NCBI RefSeq assembly: GCF_014698825.1
Contig: NZ_JACJTT010000024.1
Location: 1 to 64,000, forward strand
Length of the DNA: 64,000 nt
Source: Richelia sinica FACHB-800
Lineage (GTDB): Bacteria > Cyanobacteriota > Cyanobacteriia > Cyanobacteriales > Nostocaceae
Reading direction: 5' to 3'
Numbering within the stretch: position 1 is the stretch's first letter; every line of letters starts with the position of its first letter. Below, in pieces: positions 17,414 through 26,746 of the stretch. Position numbers and translations under genes: made by a program. The notes under the pieces are model-generated. The model was not told where the DNA came from. It did no database searches and saw nothing but the letters and a program-made list of their open reading frames with translations.

Positions 17414-18252
17414 AAGCAGAGTTAATGGAGTTAAGATCAGCTAGTAGGGAAAACTATATATCTCTTATTACTTTGTGTGAATCTACTCATTATTTATCAT
17501 CTACCCTAGCAGTCAATTAACAATCAAGTTCAAAAAACCTGATGTAAGCAATTGTTGATTTGACATCAGTTTGTTCTTGATGAGCTTCAAAATATTGAGG
17601 GCGATGGCATGATGTCATTCAGCCACAGTCGTTTTTTTCATGTTCTTTTGTAGAATTTAAACTTGCTTATTTTTCTTGTCCAAAAATTTCACAATAAAAC
17701 GACGGGGTGTAAGCTGCAATTGCTAACCAGTAACAGTTATAACAGCCAAATGGTAACAATTGACATGATAAAAGTTCTTTTGTTATCTAGTTTTTATTAT
17801 CAATTGATGACCTACCACAGGCAATTGCTATACCTGGAAAATTGGGAGGCAAATAAATTTATCAACCTCACGTTAAATTGATGATTAGCAATAGAGTTGG
17901 TGAATTCAAAATGTAAGGATTCTAGGGTTAGGTGCAAAGATTAAAAAAATCTACTTTTAGTGATAATTCAGCATAATTTGGTCAAATCAGGAATTAAGAG
18001 CATCAAAGTTACGTAGGAAAAAATCTGAATTCTTACAGAAAGATTTTGAATTTGTTCCACTCTGAATCAAACCCAGAAAATCGCAAAGTCATAGCCTTTG
18101 GCAGTTAATTAGTTACTGTTCAGTCAACTGAATGGGCACAGGTTGATAAGTCTTGTCCAAAAAGTTCCAGACTGGTTTTTTCACTAATTCCACTGCGACG
18201 AATTTGCATTTGTATTTTCATCAGCACAATTCAGATAAATGGGCAAAGTATT
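17414..18252 (+). other. Long untranslated leader upstream of devB
   Basis: About 840 nt of AT-rich sequence between the predicted NtcA start site and the devB ATG. A 72-codon frame at 17663-17881 begins with TTG and has no family resemblance; I do not call it a gene. A second promoter or structured RNA may be present, but I see no clear motif. Confidence 0.55.
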
Positions 18253-19677
18253 ATGTCTAGGGTGACTGAGAAGCAAAAAGTGACAGAACAGCCACTAGAA
18301 CAGCCTCAGATTTGGTTGGGTATTGCTGTAGCTTTACCAGTAGCGATCGCAGCTGGTGTACTTGCTACCGTGAAAATTGAACAACTGAAAAAGATTGCCA
18401 CACCGGTTCCTGTGGTTCCAGTGAGTAACACTGTCAGTGCAATTGGCAGATTGGAACCACGAGGAGAAGTGATTAAAGTCTCTGCCCCTGCAACTGGTGT
18501 AGCTACACGGGTTCAACAACTCTTGGTCAGAGAAGGGCAACGGGTACAGCAAGGTCAAGTCATCGCTATTTTAGACAGTCGTAACACTAATCTGGCTGCG
18601 GTTGAAGAAGCAAAAGCCAAGTTACAAGAAGCGCGTGCCAATTTATATCAAGTCCGGGCTGCTTCACCAAGGGATCTACAAGCTCAACAAGCTGTCATTG
18701 CCCGTCTAGAGGCCCAATTATTAGGGGAAAATCAAGCCCAACGTGCCCTCATCTCCCGTGTGGCTGCCCAATTAACTGGGGAAAGAATTGGCCAACAAGC
18801 TACAGTCAAGCGATTAGAGGCTGAATTACGAGGGCAAAGAGACAGTTTAAGAGCGGTTGTGGCAAGAATCAGGGCTGAAGAACGCAATGCTCAAGTTGAT
18901 TCTGGACGATATGAATTCTTATATAGACAAGGTGCCATTTCTCAACAAGAACGAGATAGAAGAAGATTAACTGCCGTTACTGCTAGACAACAGCTAATTG
19001 AAAGCCAAGCTAACTTTCGTCAAGCAATAGCCACACTGCAACAGCAAATAGCCCAAGCCAGAGCTAATCAAGTGCAGACTTTGGCAGTTTTGCAACAGCA
19101 ACTAGTAGAAGCAAAAGTCAATCGAGAAAAAACTATTGCCACTTTGCAAAGGCAAATTGATGAAGAAAAAGCCAGATTCAGACGGATTTTAGAGGTGACT
19201 CCTGCTGATTTACAAGTGGCTCAAGCTCAAGTAAGTAATGCGATCGCTCTCGTGCAAAAAGCCCAAGCTGAACTCCAGCAAAGTTATGTGAAAGCACCCA
19301 TTACTGGTGAAATTCTCCAAGTTAACACCAAATCGGGTGAAATCATGGGTAACAATGGCATTGTGGAAATTGGCCAAACTGACCAGATGGTTGTCGTGGC
19401 AGAAATTCCCGAAGATAGCATTGGTAAAGTACGCTCCGGCCAAACGGCAGTTATTACCAGTGATAACGGTGCATTTGAAGGAGAATTACGAGGCAGAATT
19501 ACAGAAATTGGCAGAAGAATTGGTAAGAAAGATGTCCTCAATACAGACCCGGCTGCCGATATTGATGCCAGAGTTGTAGAAGTGAAAATTGCTCTACCTC
19601 CAGAATTTAGTCAACAAGTTTCTGGTTTAACTAACGCAAAAGTAGTAGTTGAAATCAATACTAATCAAGGAAATTAA
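18253..19677 (+). CDS. devB: DevB, membrane-fusion protein of heterocyst glycolipid exporter
   Basis: A 474-residue HlyD-type periplasmic adaptor. One membrane helix lies at about residues 21-43 (IWLGIAVALPVAIAAGVLATV). After it come a biotinyl-lipoyl-like half (VSAPATGVATRVQQLLVREGQRVQQGQVIAILDS), a long alpha-helical coiled coil rich in Gln, Ala and Arg (about 110-330), the second lipoyl half (VKAPITGEILQVNTKSGEI) and a beta-barrel. DevB links the DevCA inner-membrane pump to a TolC-like outer-membrane channel (HgdD in Anabaena), exporting glycolipids that form the heterocyst laminated layer. It is first in devBCA, 12 bp before devC, downstream of an NtcA promoter, so nitrogen-regulated. 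Several devBCA paralogues exist in Nostocales; promoter and context favour the original devBCA. Confidence 0.92.
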   Translation: MSRVTEKQKVTEQPLEQPQIWLGIAVALPVAIAAGVLATVKIEQLKKIATPVPVVPVSNTVSAIGRLEPRGEVIKVSAPATGVATRVQQLLVREGQRVQQGQVIAILDSRNTNLAAVEEAKAKLQEARANLYQVRAASPRDLQAQQAVIARLEAQLLGENQAQRALISRVAAQLTGERIGQQATVKRLEAELRGQRDSLRAVVARIRAEERNAQVDSGRYEFLYRQGAISQQERDRRRLTAVTARQQLIESQANFRQAIATLQQQIAQARANQVQTLAVLQQQLVEAKVNREKTIATLQRQIDEEKARFRRILEVTPADLQVAQAQVSNAIALVQKAQAELQQSYVKAPITGEILQVNTKSGEIMGNNGIVEIGQTDQMVVVAEIPEDSIGKVRSGQTAVITSDNGAFEGELRGRITEIGRRIGKKDVLNTDPAADIDARVVEVKIALPPEFSQQVSGLTNAKVVVEINTNQGN

Positions 19678-19688
19678 TCATAGTTAAA

Positions 19689-20843
19689 ATGAACCAGAAA
19701 ATACCTTTGTCTTGGCTACAACTGACTAGAGAAAAAACTCGTTTAGCCGTAGCTTTGTCAGGTATTGCCTTTGCTGATATTTTGATGTTCATGCAAATAG
19801 GTTTTAGAGACGCACTCTATTACAGTAACGTCAGAATGCACAGCAGTATCATGGGCGATGTGGTTTTAATTAACAGCCAATCTAATGCTGTGCTGTCAAT
19901 GAAATCCTTTTCCCAACGGCGACTTTATAAAGCCTTAGACTTGCCCGCAGTCCAGTCTGTCCATCCTATTTATCTCGACTATACTAGCTGGAAAAATCCT
20001 GTAACTGGTCGCCCCCGCAGTATCCTCGTTTTTGGCATTAATCCCGACACCAATGTATTGAATTTGCCGGGAATAGCCGAAAATTTGAATCAATTAAAAC
20101 TACCTGATGTAGTTCTCTATGACCGTTCTTCTCGTCTGGAATATGGGCCAATTGCTGCGGATTTTGACCAGGGAAAAACCGTCAATGCTGAAGTGAGGAG
20201 AAGAAGAATTAAAGTCGGTGGATTATTTACTTTGGGTGCTTCCTTTGGTGCAGATGGTAACTTAGTTACTAGTGATGTTAACTTTTTAAGAATTTTTACA
20301 AACCGTCAACGGGGATTAATTGACATTGGTGTCATTAAACTAAAACCAGGGTCCGATGCTAATCAAGTAGCTCAGGCTTTGCGGAGTTATTTACCACGAG
20401 ATATCAATGTCCTCACCAAACAAGAATTTATCGATTTTGAAAGAAATTATTGGGCAAGTAGCACAGCGATTGGTTTTATTTTTACTTTAGGTACCATCAT
20501 GGGTTTCATTGTGGGAACCGTAATTGTTTATCAAATTTTGTATACAGAAGTAACAGATCATTTATCTGAATATGCTACGCTCAAAGCTATAGGCTACACA
20601 CAAAACTATCTTTTATCTGTAATTTTGCAAGAAGCATTAATATTAGCAGTCATCGGTTATATTCCTGGGTTAGCTTGCTCATTATTAATGTACAAAGTTG
20701 CTAGAGATGCGACACTTTTACCAGTTTTTATGGATTTATCTCGTGCTATCATGGTGCTGATTCTGACCATTTTAATGTGTTTTATTTCCGGCATGATTGC
20801 TATTAGGAAATTAGACTCTGCCGACCCTGCTGATATTTTTTAA
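19689..20843 (+). CDS. devC: DevC, permease of heterocyst glycolipid exporter
   Basis: A 384-residue MacB/LolC-like permease. One transmembrane helix is at about 17-38, a large periplasmic domain covers about 45-250, and three C-terminal helices lie near 257-285 (FIFTLGTIMGFIVGTVIVYQ), 308-335 and 352-374. The conserved EYATLKAIGYTQNYL segment is the coupling region facing the ATPase. It sits between devB and devA in the same operon. By family knowledge it works with DevA ATPase and DevB adaptor as an ATP-driven efflux pump for heterocyst envelope glycolipid. Confidence 0.93.
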   Translation: MNQKIPLSWLQLTREKTRLAVALSGIAFADILMFMQIGFRDALYYSNVRMHSSIMGDVVLINSQSNAVLSMKSFSQRRLYKALDLPAVQSVHPIYLDYTSWKNPVTGRPRSILVFGINPDTNVLNLPGIAENLNQLKLPDVVLYDRSSRLEYGPIAADFDQGKTVNAEVRRRRIKVGGLFTLGASFGADGNLVTSDVNFLRIFTNRQRGLIDIGVIKLKPGSDANQVAQALRSYLPRDINVLTKQEFIDFERNYWASSTAIGFIFTLGTIMGFIVGTVIVYQILYTEVTDHLSEYATLKAIGYTQNYLLSVILQEALILAVIGYIPGLACSLLMYKVARDATLLPVFMDLSRAIMVLILTILMCFISGMIAIRKLDSADPADIF

Positions 20844-20875
20844 TTCATCCATCTATTTTGATTACAAAATCACAA

Positions 20876-21592
20876 ATGATCAGCAAAGAACCTGTAATCG
20901 CCATTAAAAGTCTCAACCATTACTATGGAAGAGGCTCTCTGAGAAGACAAATTTTATTTGATATTAATCTGGATATATATCCAGGTGAAATTGTCATTAT
21001 GACTGGTCCATCTGGTTCCGGTAAAACTACATTACTGAGTTTGATAGGCGGATTACGTTCTGTACAGGAAGGTAGTCTCAAGTTTTTGGGTGAGGAACTA
21101 TATGCAGCTAGTCAAAGTAAACTAGTGCAAATTCGCCGCAATATTGGTTATATTTTTCAGGCTCATAACTTATTAGGATTTTTAACTGCCAGACAAAATG
21201 TGCAAATGGCAGTAGAATTAAGTGAGAACATTTCCCAAGCTGAAGCTATTAAACAGTCAGAAGCAATGTTAGCATCGGTGGGTTTACAGGAACGAGTTAA
21301 CTATTATCCGGATAACCTTTCCGGTGGGCAAAAACAAAGAATAGCGATCGCTCGCGCCTTGGTTAACCATCCTCCTCTCGTCCTCGCAGACGAGCCTACA
21401 GCCGCCTTAGACAAGCAATCAGGACGGGATGTAGTAGAAATTATGCAGAGGCTAGCTAAAGACCAGGGAAGTGCTATTTTGCTCGTTACCCATGACAACC
21501 GGATTTTAGATATAGCTGATAGAATCGTGCAAATGGAAGATGGCCTTTTAACTCGTGACGCTCAAAATATTTCTACCAATCAGCATAAATAG
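20876..21592 (+). CDS. devA: DevA, ATP-binding subunit of heterocyst glycolipid exporter
   Basis: A 238-residue ABC ATPase of the MacB/LolD class. I start it at the ATG at 20876 (MISKEPVIAIKSLNHYYG); a TTG six codons upstream is also in frame. Walker A is GPSGSGKTTLL, the signature LSGGQKQRIAIARALV, Walker B PLVLADEPTAALD, and the H-loop LLVTHDNR. It is the last gene of devBCA, 32 bp after devC. Loss of DevA blocks heterocyst maturation in Anabaena (family knowledge). No strong terminator is visible directly after it. Confidence 0.93.
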   Translation: MISKEPVIAIKSLNHYYGRGSLRRQILFDINLDIYPGEIVIMTGPSGSGKTTLLSLIGGLRSVQEGSLKFLGEELYAASQSKLVQIRRNIGYIFQAHNLLGFLTARQNVQMAVELSENISQAEAIKQSEAMLASVGLQERVNYYPDNLSGGQKQRIAIARALVNHPPLVLADEPTAALDKQSGRDVVEIMQRLAKDQGSAILLVTHDNRILDIADRIVQMEDGLLTRDAQNISTNQHK

Positions 21593-22021
21593 GGTTGGCT
21601 GAAAAAGTTATGTGTGAGGGGTAGGAGTATGGCTACGCCACGCTACGCGAACAGAAGTATGCCTACGGCACGCTACCGCTGATTATTATAGCTTTTCGGT
21701 TTATTTAGCAAGCTCTAAATAGAGCACCAAAAATAGAGCACCAAATCTCTACACCAGCGGTGTAAATCATCAATTATGAGCAAATGTAAATGGTATTACT
21801 AATTTCAGGTAATGCCTAATTCCCTGGTTAAATATATTAATTTGCACCCTAGAAAATGGAAAAAACCGAAAGATAATTCAGATTTTTAGGTGTGTAATAC
21901 CCATGTCAACAATTAGGGCAATAGAGCTAATTTATCAACTTTCAATAAGTCGATATTTAAGTTAATCAAAGCCAAAATTGCTAATCCCAATGGTATGACA
22001 CCAGTCATATCTCATAATTGA
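21593..22021. other. Intergenic region with GCC-ACGC dispersed repeat
   Basis: Between devA and the next, convergent gene. It holds a dispersed repeat at 21627-21680 (TATGGCTACGCCACGCTACGCGAAC, then TATGCCTACGGCACGCTAC) and a triplicated TAGAGCACCAAA-like run at 21719-21751. No gene is visible. Confidence 0.6.
21627..21680. repeat. Dispersed repeat, GGCTACGCCACGCTACGCGAAC type
   Basis: Two adjacent, slightly diverged copies of the cyanobacterial repeat core. Related single copies are at 28946-28972 and 35671-35697. Confidence 0.7.
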
Positions 22022-22798
22022 TTAACGGTTAGTACGGAAAGTAACATTCACCCCTTCATTGGATTGTTCTAGCACCAACAAAGGTGTGGGTTTTGCTTTT
22101 TGATCCCAGTGCATATAGACAATTCGTCCTTGTAGTGTTGGTTGCCAAGTGTCATCCTCATCTCTAGGACTTAAATAGGTTTCAATACAATCTATTAATT
22201 GACTAATGGTAGTTGAAGTTGCTTGTGTAGGTAGTTTAGTTAAGCGGATTTGAATCCGAAATAGAACCCGTTTAGTAATATTTGGCGGTACACCTGTTTC
22301 ATATTCAACATCAAAAAGTTCTTCTACCTGCCTAGCAGTATTACTAGCAATTCCTACCATACCTTGATTAGATTGGCTAGGACGCAATGCTTGAGAAAGT
22401 GTTTCTTTTACCTTGATTTTAACTTGATTTACAATTCCAAAATGGAACACTTCTTCTGACATCCGCATCCGCAGATAGTCAAGGTTAAAATCTCTGGAGT
22501 GCACTAAGTCCGGGTTAGTTTCCATGTTCCGAATGGTTTCTAGGGCTAATTTGAGCTTTTTCTCTAGTTCCCTGGTGCGAAATTTTTCAAACTTAACCTT
22601 TTTCTCCAGCTGCGTCTTTAAGGTTTTTCCATAAATAATCAAGGCCACCAAAGCTATTAGCAGTCCTCCACTACTAAACATTAAGATGACTGGTGGGATG
22701 GGAAAATCTGGCTGAGAAGCAGGTACTTCAGCCTTGGTTTTTTTGGGCTTTGCTCCTGTAGCTTGAGCCAGAATGATTGTATTGACCATATTTAGCAA
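22022..22798 (-). CDS. Conserved cyanobacterial membrane-anchored protein
   Basis: About 258 residues with one membrane helix near residues 35-60 (IPPVILMFSSGGLLIALVALIIYG), a charged helical or coiled-coil stretch (about 62-95, KTQLEKKVKFEKFRTRELEKKLK), and a C-terminal alpha/beta domain (LFDVEYETGVPPNITKRVLFRIQIRLTKLP). I know it as a conserved cyanobacterial hypothetical without assigned function. Start choice: the TTG at 22798 lies six bases after a perfect GGAGG, whereas the first ATG (22789) is 15 bases away, so the ribosome-binding site favours TTG and the product MLNMVNTII. It converges on devA. Confidence 0.8.
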   Translation of the reverse strand: MLNMVNTIILAQATGAKPKKTKAEVPASQPDFPIPPVILMFSSGGLLIALVALIIYGKTLKTQLEKKVKFEKFRTRELEKKLKLALETIRNMETNPDLVHSRDFNLDYLRMRMSEEVFHFGIVNQVKIKVKETLSQALRPSQSNQGMVGIASNTARQVEELFDVEYETGVPPNITKRVLFRIQIRLTKLPTQATSTTISQLIDCIETYLSPRDEDDTWQPTLQGRIVYMHWDQKAKPTPLLVLEQSNEGVNVTFRTNR

Positions 22799-22896
22799 AT
22801 TAATCCTCCATACTCTCTGATTTTTAGGATGCCCAAATCATTGATGTCAATTGACGGTAGTATTAAGATTTTTTTATAAATTTTTGTAATGTAAAT

Positions 22897-23718
22897 ATGA
22901 ATTTTCCGTTAGTTCCTCCTGTCCATCGTCTCATCAAATTAGAAGAATGTCAGCATGTATTTAAAGAACTCAGCAAAATACGTCTTGTTGCGACAGATAT
23001 GGATGGAACATTAACTAAAAATGGTAAATTTACATCTGTACTTTTACAAGCATGGGAAAAGCTAGCTTGTGCTGGTATTCAAGTCATGATAGTCACAGGA
23101 CGTTCTGCTGGTTGGGTGAATGGAATCAGTAGCTTAATGGACATTGGGGGAGCGATCGCAGAAAATGGTGGTTTATTCTATCCACCAGGAAATCTTGACC
23201 CAATCACCTTAACACCCATATCAGATTTTACCCACCATCGTCAGCAACTAGCAGCTGCTTTTGCTCAACTACTCAACTCCTACCCAACATTGTGCGAGTC
23301 TCACGATAACCGCTTTCGTCTCACAGACTGGACATTTGATGTCGCAGGTTTAACTCTCCCAGAACTCCAACACATCGACTATCTTTGTCAACAGATGGGT
23401 TGGGGATTTACTTACAGTAATGTGCAGTGTCATATCAAACCCCAGCAACAAGATAAAGCCACTGGGTTAAAACAAGTCATCAATCAATACTTTCCCAGCT
23501 ATTCACCAGCACAAATTATGACCGTGGGTGACAGTCCCAACGACGAAAGCCTATTTAACCCAGATGAATTCCCTTTATCGGTAGGTGTAGCTAATATTCT
23601 CAAATATGCCGAACAATTGCAGCATCAACCCCTTTACATCACTGAAGCAGCTGAAGGTGAAGGATTTTGTGAATTATCTGAATATATATTGACCAGTCTT
23701 TCCCATCCAAAAAGCTAA
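22897..23718 (+). CDS. HAD-superfamily (Cof-type) hydrolase
   Basis: A 273-residue cytoplasmic phosphatase of the HAD-IIB type. Motif I is ATDMDGTLTKNGKF, with both aspartates at about residues 33 and 35. Motif II is VTGRSAGW, and motif IV is VGDSPNDESLF. The cap domain lies between (about 95-190). The substrate is unknown; sugar phosphates are usual for the family (mannosyl-3-phosphoglycerate or sucrose phosphate phosphatases are relatives). It is divergent from the preceding membrane protein with 98 bp between them. Confidence 0.88.
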   Translation: MNFPLVPPVHRLIKLEECQHVFKELSKIRLVATDMDGTLTKNGKFTSVLLQAWEKLACAGIQVMIVTGRSAGWVNGISSLMDIGGAIAENGGLFYPPGNLDPITLTPISDFTHHRQQLAAAFAQLLNSYPTLCESHDNRFRLTDWTFDVAGLTLPELQHIDYLCQQMGWGFTYSNVQCHIKPQQQDKATGLKQVINQYFPSYSPAQIMTVGDSPNDESLFNPDEFPLSVGVANILKYAEQLQHQPLYITEAAEGEGFCELSEYILTSLSHPKS

Positions 23719-24703
23719 TTAGCTAAAGCGCATCTAGTTTGCGTGCCATAAATGCCAATAGGTCAAACCTGATCCTTTGGGGTTGTATAGCAGGTGATAG
23801 AGAACAGGTAAGCCATCTCTTTCCCAATTAGTCTAATCAATACAAATGCACTATACTAAAAGAGTAGCAGCACCAGCAGAACTTCCTGACTATAGGTCTG
23901 TTTTCATGCTGCTAACTGGTTGGACATTAAACTTGCAGATTCAACCATTTCTAATCATGGGTTTCTCTGTCACTTCTATCTCAATACCGTATTTTTACTA
24001 ACTAAAAAAACTATATTTATCAGAACTTTATGGAAATCCCCAAATAGTTAAATACTAGTTCAGTATTTATTCGCAATTTATCCATAAAATAGATGGGACT
24101 GATTAGACAAAATAAACAGTCCTAAATTTTGCTGCCATACCAACTCAACTTTTGAAACATCGTCAATACCTGCTTCACAAACTTATTGATTATTTTTTGA
24201 TGATGCAGCAGTAATCACAACGCAAAATCTAGTATCTATAAGGGTTTAACCAATTGGCATTTGCCATTTAACTATCTCTACATACTGCCATCTAATACAT
24301 CAATTAGGTTGTACTTATCAAACACTTTTTGTCCCTAATTAGATAATAACAATAATAACTTTTGTATCACAATAGACATTTTTTTTGATACTGGGTACTC
24401 TAGAATCAAGTTCATCAAGATACAAAACACAGTGAAACCCCGATGAATTAAAGGTTATAAGCCCTGATTATCAGTCGGATTTTTATGAAATCACTGTGCA
24501 TTTTCACAACCAAACCTGAGGATTTAGTATATGAAAACGCAATCTCCGATATCAGTAATCAATAAGTTTAAGCAATATCATTTTTATATTTTCTTTGTTA
24601 TTTTGTATTTAACGGGACAGTTCTTCAAGAAACCATGAGTTTAAATAGCATTAGTTAAACCATATCTTTCCGTTATCAGTTTCATCACAACAGGTTTACA
24701 AAT
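23719..24703. other. Long AT-rich intergenic region
   Basis: Nearly 1 kb upstream of the Mo-nitrogenase C-terminal protein. No gene is seen. It contains an NtcA-like promoter candidate (24364-24406) and several short A/T-rich direct repeats. Confidence 0.6.
24364..24406 (+). promoter_or_regulatory. Candidate NtcA-type promoter (imperfect)
   Basis: GTA TCACAATA GAC at 24364-24377 matches GTA-N8-TAC with one mismatch, and TAGAAT (24401-24406) follows at 23 bp. The spacing suits class II NtcA activation. It lies about 300 bp upstream of a nitrogenase-related gene. Confidence 0.4.
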
Positions 24704-25042
24704 ATGATCAACACAAATACTCAATCAATGATTCTCCCGAGTTTAATTAATTCTTTAGGAGAAAACCATGCAAAAAATCCTAAATTTGATGTATTGCAAC
24801 CCCTGCGCGAATGGTTAGACAACATCCAAATTGACAACCGCAAATTTGCCAAATTGATTGCAAAATTGATTCCTGCTCAATGTCCCTTTGAACGTGACAT
24901 CGTTCTTTTCGGTCGTAAGATAGCTCACATTCCTCCCATGTGCAAGCTCAACCCCTTCTATGACCAATTCGTAGGCTTGCGTTTTCGCGCATTATGTTAT
25001 TTAGTGGATGAGTGTGGAGAAGATATCCAATCCTACTGCTAA
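24704..25042 (+). CDS. Mo-dependent nitrogenase C-terminal domain protein
   Basis: A 112-residue protein made almost entirely of the small Mo-nitrogenase C-terminus domain (Pfam Mo-nitro_C, from memory): PLREWLDNIQIDNRKFAKLIAKLIPAQCPFERDI, IPPMCKLNPFYDQFVGLRFRALCYL. Three cysteines (in QCPF, MCKL and LCYL) are the likely conserved ones. Such short stand-alone proteins are common in nitrogen-fixing cyanobacteria; their function is not established. It is followed 14 bp later by a cupin gene, so the two may be co-transcribed. A possible NtcA promoter lies about 300 bp upstream. Confidence 0.85.
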   Translation: MINTNTQSMILPSLINSLGENHAKNPKFDVLQPLREWLDNIQIDNRKFAKLIAKLIPAQCPFERDIVLFGRKIAHIPPMCKLNPFYDQFVGLRFRALCYLVDECGEDIQSYC

Positions 25043-25056
25043 ATTCATCAAACCGC

Positions 25057-25329
25057 ATGGAAATTAAAGTCGAGCATCAACCTACTCAAGAACGTCTCAA
25101 TCAGTTGGGTGTATCCAAATGGGCGATTTGGCAAAAGGAAGTATCCAAATTCCCGTGGACTTATGACTCTCAAGAAACTTGTTACTTTTTAGAAGGAAAG
25201 GTTATTGTCACCCCTGATGGTGGACAGCCAGTGCAAATCGGTAAAGGAGATTTAGTTATTTTTCCAGCTGGTATGTCGTGTATTTGGGAAATTACCAGCG
25301 CCGTCAAGAAGCATTATCTCTTTGATTAA
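25057..25329 (+). CDS. Small cupin-domain protein (DUF861/Cupin_3 type)
   Basis: A 90-residue single-domain cupin. I start it at the ATG at 25057 (MEIKVEHQPTQERL). An in-frame upstream ATG at 25012 would make it overlap the preceding gene by 31 bases. The core WAIWQKEVSKFPWTYDSQETCYFLEGKVIVTP and the second motif IGKGDLVIFPAGMSCIWEI are typical of the Cupin_3/ureidoglycine-aminohydrolase-like group. The classic two-His metal site is largely missing (one Glu in QETCYFLEG). The function is unknown. It sits 14 bp after the Mo-nitrogenase C-terminal protein, and the pair may be one transcription unit. Confidence 0.85.
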   Translation: MEIKVEHQPTQERLNQLGVSKWAIWQKEVSKFPWTYDSQETCYFLEGKVIVTPDGGQPVQIGKGDLVIFPAGMSCIWEITSAVKKHYLFD

Positions 25330-25767
25330 TTCCTCACCAAACACCAAAAGAGAGCATTAACAAATATTTACTAGTTAGTTTACAGTCATTGCTTGCTGAC
25401 CAGAAAACCAACATTTCAACACAGAATTGGTTATTTATGGAGTTTCGCAACGAGTTACATTAAATAACTAAAGTTGCAGAATCGTTAAGTTGCTGATTAC
25501 CTGAGTGTTAAACTTCTGTTGCGACTCCATCCCTGAAAAGTATTTATCTATCTCAATAGTCATGAACCTTAATCTGCATCTGTGCAAAGATGTGGAAACC
25601 CTATTGCCTTCCTTGATGAGCAAATTAGTAATTTTTAGTACCAAAACTCAAAAACCAGCCTAAATCCAGATTTTCGCTGCAAATCACTTCCCATAAGCAA
25701 CATCAGGCAGAAGTTGCGATTACATTAAAGACAATTCAAACGTTTTCTTACCTGATGGGGTTAAATC
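25330..25767. other. Intergenic region with long-range inverted repeat
   Basis: ATGGAGTTTCGCAAC at 25438 and GTTGCGACTCCAT at 25519 can pair with a 2-nt bulge across about 65 nt. No gene is visible. Confidence 0.5.
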
Positions 25768-26514
25768 ATGCTGTTACATTTAAGCACTTGGCAGGAAGTT
25801 GAAACTTATTTACAAACATCCCAAGGAATTATTCTTCCCATTGGTTCTACAGAACAGCATGGGCCTACTGGTTTAATTGGTACGGACGCAATTTGTGCAG
25901 AAGTAATAGCACGTGGTGTGGGGGAAGCAACTCAAGCCATAGTAGGGCCGACTATTAATGTGGGTATGGCATTACATCACACTGCTTTTCCTGGGTCAAT
26001 TAGTTTACGTCCTAGTACCTTGATTCAGGTAATTCGAGATTATATAACTTGTTTAGCAAAAGCTGGTTTTAGCAAGTTTTATTTTATTAATGGACATGGT
26101 GGAAATATTGCCACTTTGAAAGCTGCTTTTTCAGAAACCTATGCACATTTAGAAGACTTACAATTAGCTCATGCTGCCAAGGTGCAATGTGAAATTGCTA
26201 ACTGGTTTATGTGCAGTTCTGTATACAAGCTAGCTCATGAGTTATATGGTGACCAAGAAGGATCTCATGCTACCCCCAGTGAAGTAGCTGTGACTCAATA
26301 TGTCTATCCCGAAGCTATTAAATCTGTGTTGATTTCACCCACAGCACCAGCAGGGCATAAGATTTACAGTGCTAATGATTTTCGCCAACGTTACCCTGAC
26401 GGTAGAATGGGTTCAAATCCTGCTTTAGCGACTCCAGAACATGGTAAGCAATTTTATGATTTGGCAGTGGAGGAATTAACTAAAGGATATTTGGCGTTTT
26501 TAAGTCAGGAATAA
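25768..26514 (+). CDS. Creatininase-family amidohydrolase
   Basis: A 248-residue metal-dependent hydrolase of the creatininase/formamide hydrolase family. Metal ligands are visible in PIGSTEQHGPTGLIGTDA (Glu, His, Asp), FINGHGGNIATLK (His, Asn) and DQEGSHATPSEVAV (Glu, His). This fold includes creatininase, FAPy deformylase (ArfB) and mycofactocin MftE, so the substrate cannot be fixed from sequence. No mycofactocin or creatine genes are nearby. It is a single gene between two intergenic spacers and is probably cytoplasmic. Confidence 0.9.
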   Translation: MLLHLSTWQEVETYLQTSQGIILPIGSTEQHGPTGLIGTDAICAEVIARGVGEATQAIVGPTINVGMALHHTAFPGSISLRPSTLIQVIRDYITCLAKAGFSKFYFINGHGGNIATLKAAFSETYAHLEDLQLAHAAKVQCEIANWFMCSSVYKLAHELYGDQEGSHATPSEVAVTQYVYPEAIKSVLISPTAPAGHKIYSANDFRQRYPDGRMGSNPALATPEHGKQFYDLAVEELTKGYLAFLSQE

Positions 26515-26553
26515 GAATTGAGAGAATATCCTTAAATATCTGCTGCTAAAGGT

Positions 26554-26587
26554 TGTAGAGACGAGATTTTGATTCAGCGTCTCTACA
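26554..26587. terminator. Hairpin after creatininase gene
   Basis: TGTAGAGACG / CGTCTCTACA form a 10-bp perfect inverted repeat with a 14-nt loop, 40 bp after the stop. It is either a weak terminator or one of the dispersed palindromes of cyanobacteria. Confidence 0.5.
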
Positions 26588-26746
26588 GGGTCACTATTAA
26601 CAGTGGTGTATGGCACTTAAAAAACCAGCAACTAGCTAAATCTTATCCCTTGCCAATCACTAATGACTAATGGCTCATGACTATTAAAATAGTCTGGTAA
26701 CCGCTCAATCAACAAAGCGGTGATTAGAGATAACTAACTGATAATT

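Noticed and set aside
17663-17881. 72-codon ORF in the devB leader
   Set aside because: It begins with TTG, has no ribosome-binding site and no recognisable composition or motif, and lies in AT-rich leader sequence where chance ORFs of this size are expected.
24430-24470. GTGAAACCCCGATGAATTAAAGG resembling a CRISPR repeat end
   Set aside because: Only a single copy is present and there is no array or cas gene nearby.
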